Source: Pleurotus djamor (lineage: Eukaryota > Basidiomycota > Agaricomycetes > Agaricales > Pleurotaceae). From it: DNA of 64,000 nucleotides. The position numbers and the translations under genes are program-made. Of the stretch, positions 59,701-64,000 are shown in pieces; position 1 is the stretch's first letter; every line of letters begins with the position of its first letter. Where the stretch lies: NCBI GenBank assembly GCA_029747585.1, contig JAPEVF010000147.1, positions 1-64,000 of the forward strand. The letters run 5' to 3'. The notes under the pieces were generated by a model. It worked only from the letters and a program-made list of their open reading frames with translations, was not told the DNA's origin and did not search any database.

Positions 59701-62700
59701 CAACCCACCTTGAATAACCCTGTCAAACACCCGTACCTACCTCAGACTGGTTACTTTCAACGACGCAACTTGGACGCAACTGTGTCTCCTCAATGATTCC
59801 TTTCTCTTTGGCACTCGATTCGTACATCTCGTTACTAGTGTTGAACGTTGAAGTCATGTTGACATGTTCATGTTCGTCCTGGGAAAACGGCGTTGACACG
59901 AGCAACCATCACAACTGTCGACGTCGTATACAAGCAACTCCAGTTGCCGTCAAAGCGCCACGGCCCGCTCTTCATTGTCTCAGGCGACCGCAGCACTTCC
60001 TAGTCATTCAAATTCCTGTCTCGTCCTCCATCCATCCTCAGCGCGAATATGTCCCCTTTGAAATGAGCCTTTCCGCGTCCTTTCTGTCATTCCAGGCGCC
60101 CGCGACGCATCCCTCGTCGGTCGGTCATGCAGGAAGAAACTTGGGTTGGAAGACGAATCGGCCGCATTGTGGTTGAAAACAACGAAAAAGCTTCACGAAT
60201 ACTCGCTGTTCATCGCACAGCCTGCACGTAGGATGGGGCTCATGTCCCGGCCCGGCGCGTACTCTAGGGCGGTCCGTACAAGGAACTCGAGAATGGGGCG
60301 TAAGAGATGGAAATAGAGTATCATGGTTCGCTGGAGTCCATTAGAAGGTGTGTTCTCCTTTCTAGTATTTTTCGATGTATTCTCGATTGACTTGAATCCG
60401 AGAGAAGATACGCCTCCGAATCCCCCATCTCCTCCTCTCAACCCGTGGGGGGCTGGACTTGCCACTGCTGTCGCTTATCGAGTGTACCACCTAATCCCGG
60501 TACCGGTCCTTCACGTTTGCGTTCGTCGCGACCGACCGCTGAGTTAGCCCGCATCCCCGCATGTCTTCGCAATCGACTACCTTTCAGTCCAATCTAGACT
60601 CAATGATATGCTTCTCCTTCCCTACGCGACTTGCTTCTGACGGCGTACAACGTCTGTGTATGTAACATATGTAACTTGGTCGTCAAGGCGAGAATGGATT
60701 ACGAACGAGGGATTTGACGTACAGACACGGTGAGCTTCGCGGCCCTCCAATACTCTTCAACTTGCTTACGCGTCCATCCCTTTAGGATGCTGATACCGAC
60801 CTCTTCGTTGCTGCTTTGGTCAGTTTTTGAACAACTCGGTGTGGCTCAGCTGTTGAAGATGAGCAGTTCGACGTTGGACTCCTCAGCTCGCGTGAGTTAC
60901 GGTTGGTGAGTACATGTCCATTTCCAGCCTGGTTTTCGTATTGCTGACCGTGATTTCTCATACTTAGACTCCAAGCTCTTCCGCTCCCATTTCGGCAACA
61001 TGACAGTCTACGCCTACGCGACACGCCTGCTGTGTGTTCGTACATTCCATCCCCACCTGTCTCCGCCAATATATCCGTCAGTTCTTTGTCATTTTGACCC
61101 GTCCCCGCTGCAAGTGTCTACAGGGTGCGGTAGATCAACAATCATCTTTCTGAAGCAATAGGATGCAAGGGTAACTTAGATAAGTACAATTCTCGCTTTT
61201 GCGCAGAGCCGGCTCTACCAAGAACCTGGAATAAATCTATAACGGCTGCGCCGTTCGTCCCAAGCTTTAAGCATTGTATATATGCGCTGATAAACCTCTT
61301 CTAGCGCGTACGGTGGGTGCTCGGAGCGCTATATTCAGAGGTCGATGTTCCGGGGTACCAGCATGGTCCGCGTTGTTAAAAGGACGGCGGCAGCTTCGAT
61401 ACATCGACTCCGGGTGTCGATTGCATAGATTAAGTCAACTATACACTTTCCAAAGCAAAAGGAAGTGAGATGAGCTTTCCCTTTTCAATCTTCTGGATAG
61501 TCGATGTGGTCCAATTTCCAACATTTGTCCCCGTCTGTCTTTTTATCATAAGATGCTATATGTATTGCTGACATTGCTTTAGCAGATGTCGTTCGTCGTC
61601 CAAGTCGGTATTTTTTTTGTTTTTTCGAGGAACTAGGAGGTGAGAAGCTGCCGGTGCGATGTGTTTGTGGAGGGAAGATGATGAGGTGTTTGGCGAAGGA
61701 AATTTGGTGCGAGACGGATATTGCGGGGCCGGAATCCGGGCGGGAGAGGCAGCGACGAGCGGAGGGATTGAGATGAGATGAGAGGCGGCGGCGGGAAGAG
61801 GGGAAAATGTCGAGGAGGGCGTCCCCTCCAACGCCAACACCTCCAAGCGCAAGCAGCGAGTGTCGTCCTTATCCCTCGCATATGCGTATGTACCTCACTT
61901 TCAGACAGATGTATTCCATCGCACTTGGTCTCTGAGATCTGAGATCTGAGATCTCATCCGCCAAGTTGACTTCCCCTTGAATCTTGCCTTTCAAGGTTCA
62001 TTCATCCTCAAATTCTAGCGGAGCTGTCCTGACTAGATACTCTCAGTGGTTGCATCGTTCAACTTGGATGGGAGCGGGGACATGGGTCTTGCGGACCCGT
62101 ATAGTCGTGCACGTCCTCAGGCATCGGGCGTCAGGCCTGCTCAGCGCTCAGGAAGCATCGATTCCTGAGAGTGCCAGCAACGGCGCCCGTTCTCCCTGCC
62201 GACTGGAGAACCCTGCCGGAGTCTCGGCAAAGGATGAGAGAATTCTTACAGCTGCAAAGCGTCGATTACAGGCGAAGTAGGGGTTTACCGAGCTCCTGAA
62301 GTTACGTAACCTCAGAGGAAGATGCCTGTGGCAGAAGCGCCCAACGCGTTGAACTCGATTTTCCGCTCTTGGCTCCTCCGCGAGGGTTCCCAGCGGCGAT
62401 TGGATCCTCGGACGGGTTTCAACCAGTCGCGTCCACTTTTATGGCTCGAAAACCTAATTATCCCCAAACACTTGTTGCTATGTAGATCGCCGCTCAGCGA
62501 TTAATCCAGTCGTTACCTGGTCAGACCGGTCAACCTTCGGTACATCGCCAGCGTGCTCGTCTCTCTTCATCGAGACTCCTCTGTATTGCGATTGCGTTCT
62601 GCCAGAACAAAGCAGGAAGACTTTTGCAACGCCAACCTTCGACAAGCCCTCAAACCGCTGTCAATTTGGCCTCAGACCGCCCAGCGTTTGTTGGGGTCGG

Positions 62701-64000
62701 TTATGGCAAACGCCCCCCGTAGCGGCGACAAGATCTCGAAGAGGGAGTAGGGGGGGGAAAGAAATGAGGCCTTCCGAGAGGATGGAGTACAAGTGATGAA
62801 GACGACGATAACGGACTCGACATCGACCAGGTATAAGATCTGCTCGAAGCAACCGAGGTCGAAGTTAAACGGTAAGCTCTGATTTCCTCGTCCTTCCCTC
62901 CTGCCAAAACACCGCTGATCACTTTCTCCTTTCCATCTTTTGCCGTACAGGGTTATCTTCTCACTGACCATCGCGTTTATACGCACCTACCGTCCTTGGA
63001 CTTTGCGTCTGACACGATGTTCCTGGGACGGGAGGACTCCTTCTCCGGTGCATTTACAAACGTCCAACCCGCGGCCATCTGTCATTGAGATTGAAAACTC
63101 TGAGGAAAGTCTGCTCCCGCCAGGTCATGAACCAGGTCTGCTACGAGAATGTCTTTGACCGGGGCGACAAGAACAATCACTCCCCCAAGAAGACTGCCAA
63201 GACTACCAAATTCCTCTGCGACGTGAGGGTCGAGTAGGAGAAACCGTCGCTCAGTTCGTCAAACGGAGATTTTGGTTGGCAGAAGCCGACAATGTGAAAG
63301 ACCGTGCATAACCTTCGAGGCCTACTTCTCGTCGGGTTCAATATCCACCACGCTGAGTACCGTGGCTTGGCGGAGGAGTTGTTCACGGATGGGTCTGTTT
63401 AGGTGCTGGTTTGTGCTACCGCTTTGGCTGGAGGCGACGCACATCCAACAACGAGATGACATCGTGCGTTCAGCTACTGCGATACCCGGGAGCACACAGG
63501 CCGGACAATCAATTTCGGCGGCGATTTCTTATGCGCAGAAGCATGGTTATTACGACGCGAAGAGGACATTAGCAGGAAGAAACGAACCTTGAAATGGTTG
63601 TGGAGATATTCGAGCCCAAAGGTTTGACTGGGTTTGGGGGAAATCAAAGACGATTCGTTTTCCTCAGTATCTGTCGCTTCAGAATGTATATTATCATTGA
63701 CATACCATACCTCCTAGACACCTTCATCCAAGTCCTCAAAGTCGTTGTCAGCCAATCAAACGACTTCCTTGCATACCCCCTCCTCCTCGTACCCCGGAAT
63801 ACGTACCTCGGAATTTCGACTTCGGTGTTCATTCTATACGCGCTAGAGATCTTCTCAAACGTCAAACACAGCATACTCGAAGGGATAAACAAACCATCTA
63901 GCAGTTGAGGAGATATTTGAGGATGACAGTTTGGCCGGTTTTGGAGACCAGCGAACTTGGTATGTTCGTATCAGTTCCGTCCGCTTCATAAGAGATATAG
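59701..64000. other. No gene recognised over the right end
   Basis: Exon-like stretches occur, for example around 60095-60220 with ESAALWLKTTKKLHEYSLF, around 62820 with a run of acidic residues, and 63594-63908 with a hydrophobic chain. None could be assembled into a gene or assigned to a family. Gene fragments or divergent genes are possible. Confidence 0.35.
61931..61951. repeat. Three tandem copies of TCTGAGA
   Basis: Read directly; the copies overlap AGATCT palindromes. Its meaning is unknown. Confidence 0.8.

Noticed and set aside
1..64000. CRISPR array, bacterial operon, LTR retrotransposon
   Set aside because: No regularly spaced identical repeats, no bacterial-style genes and no reverse transcriptase, integrase or paired long terminal repeats were seen.

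Overview
The window reads as nuclear DNA of an agaricomycete (mushroom-forming basidiomycete). The genes that can be assembled have short GT-AG introns, mostly about 50-75 nt, with CTAAC/CTAAT-like branch sites. The recognisable products are fungal: a Helitron Rep-helicase, an OrsD zinc-finger/tyrosine-recombinase protein, a PriB-like zinc-cluster factor and an F-box-like family. Exon coordinates were worked out by hand from reading frames and splice signals. Family names rest on motif recognition, not on a search.

Layout. 1.4-5 kb: two hypothetical minus-strand genes and a four-exon F-box-like gene. 5.6-15.85 kb: a compact three-gene block, read here as one Helitron. A long Rep-Pif1 helicase gene (6972-13145, +) is flanked head-to-head by a gene with a possible OB-like segment (5642-6876, -) and tail-to-tail by a conserved-looking gene (15525-13158, -) ending 13 bp from it. 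A hairpin followed by CTAG-T at 15828-15849 could be the right end. 17.8-22.3 kb: host genes SPC3 (signal peptidase complex) and a Zn2Cys6 transcription factor. 24.9-28 kb: an Hsp20-like gene and hypothetical genes. 29.5-31.5 kb: relics of an NADP-dependent oxidoreductase and of a HOS3-type histone deacetylase. 32.8-37.4 kb: an OrsD/tyrosine-recombinase (Crypton-like) gene. 38.3-42.6 kb: a clean five-exon gene for a 1310-residue coiled-coil protein (gene A). 43.5-52.3 kb: no recognisable gene; diverged internal repeats and many splice-like signals. 52.8-58.1 kb: a patchwork of degraded copies of sequences found elsewhere in the window. 58.2-64 kb: nothing recognised apart from one dispersed repeat and a small tandem repeat.

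The most unusual architecture is the 52.8-58.1 kb patchwork. Read on the minus strand it holds, in order, a copy of 1.47-1.86 kb, a broken copy of the F-box gene, an internal piece of the Helitron gene (8224-8708), and a paralogue of gene A whose first exon is replaced by that Helitron piece. It is an inverted, internally deleted duplicate of the left end of the window fused to a second gene family, which is what Helitron-mediated capture or break repair could leave.

Fourteen isolated N bases occur, mostly beside homopolymers. In the three places where a splice-defined frame can test it (11256, 12323, 20418), leaving the N out restores the frame, so several apparent frameshifts are probably assembly artefacts.
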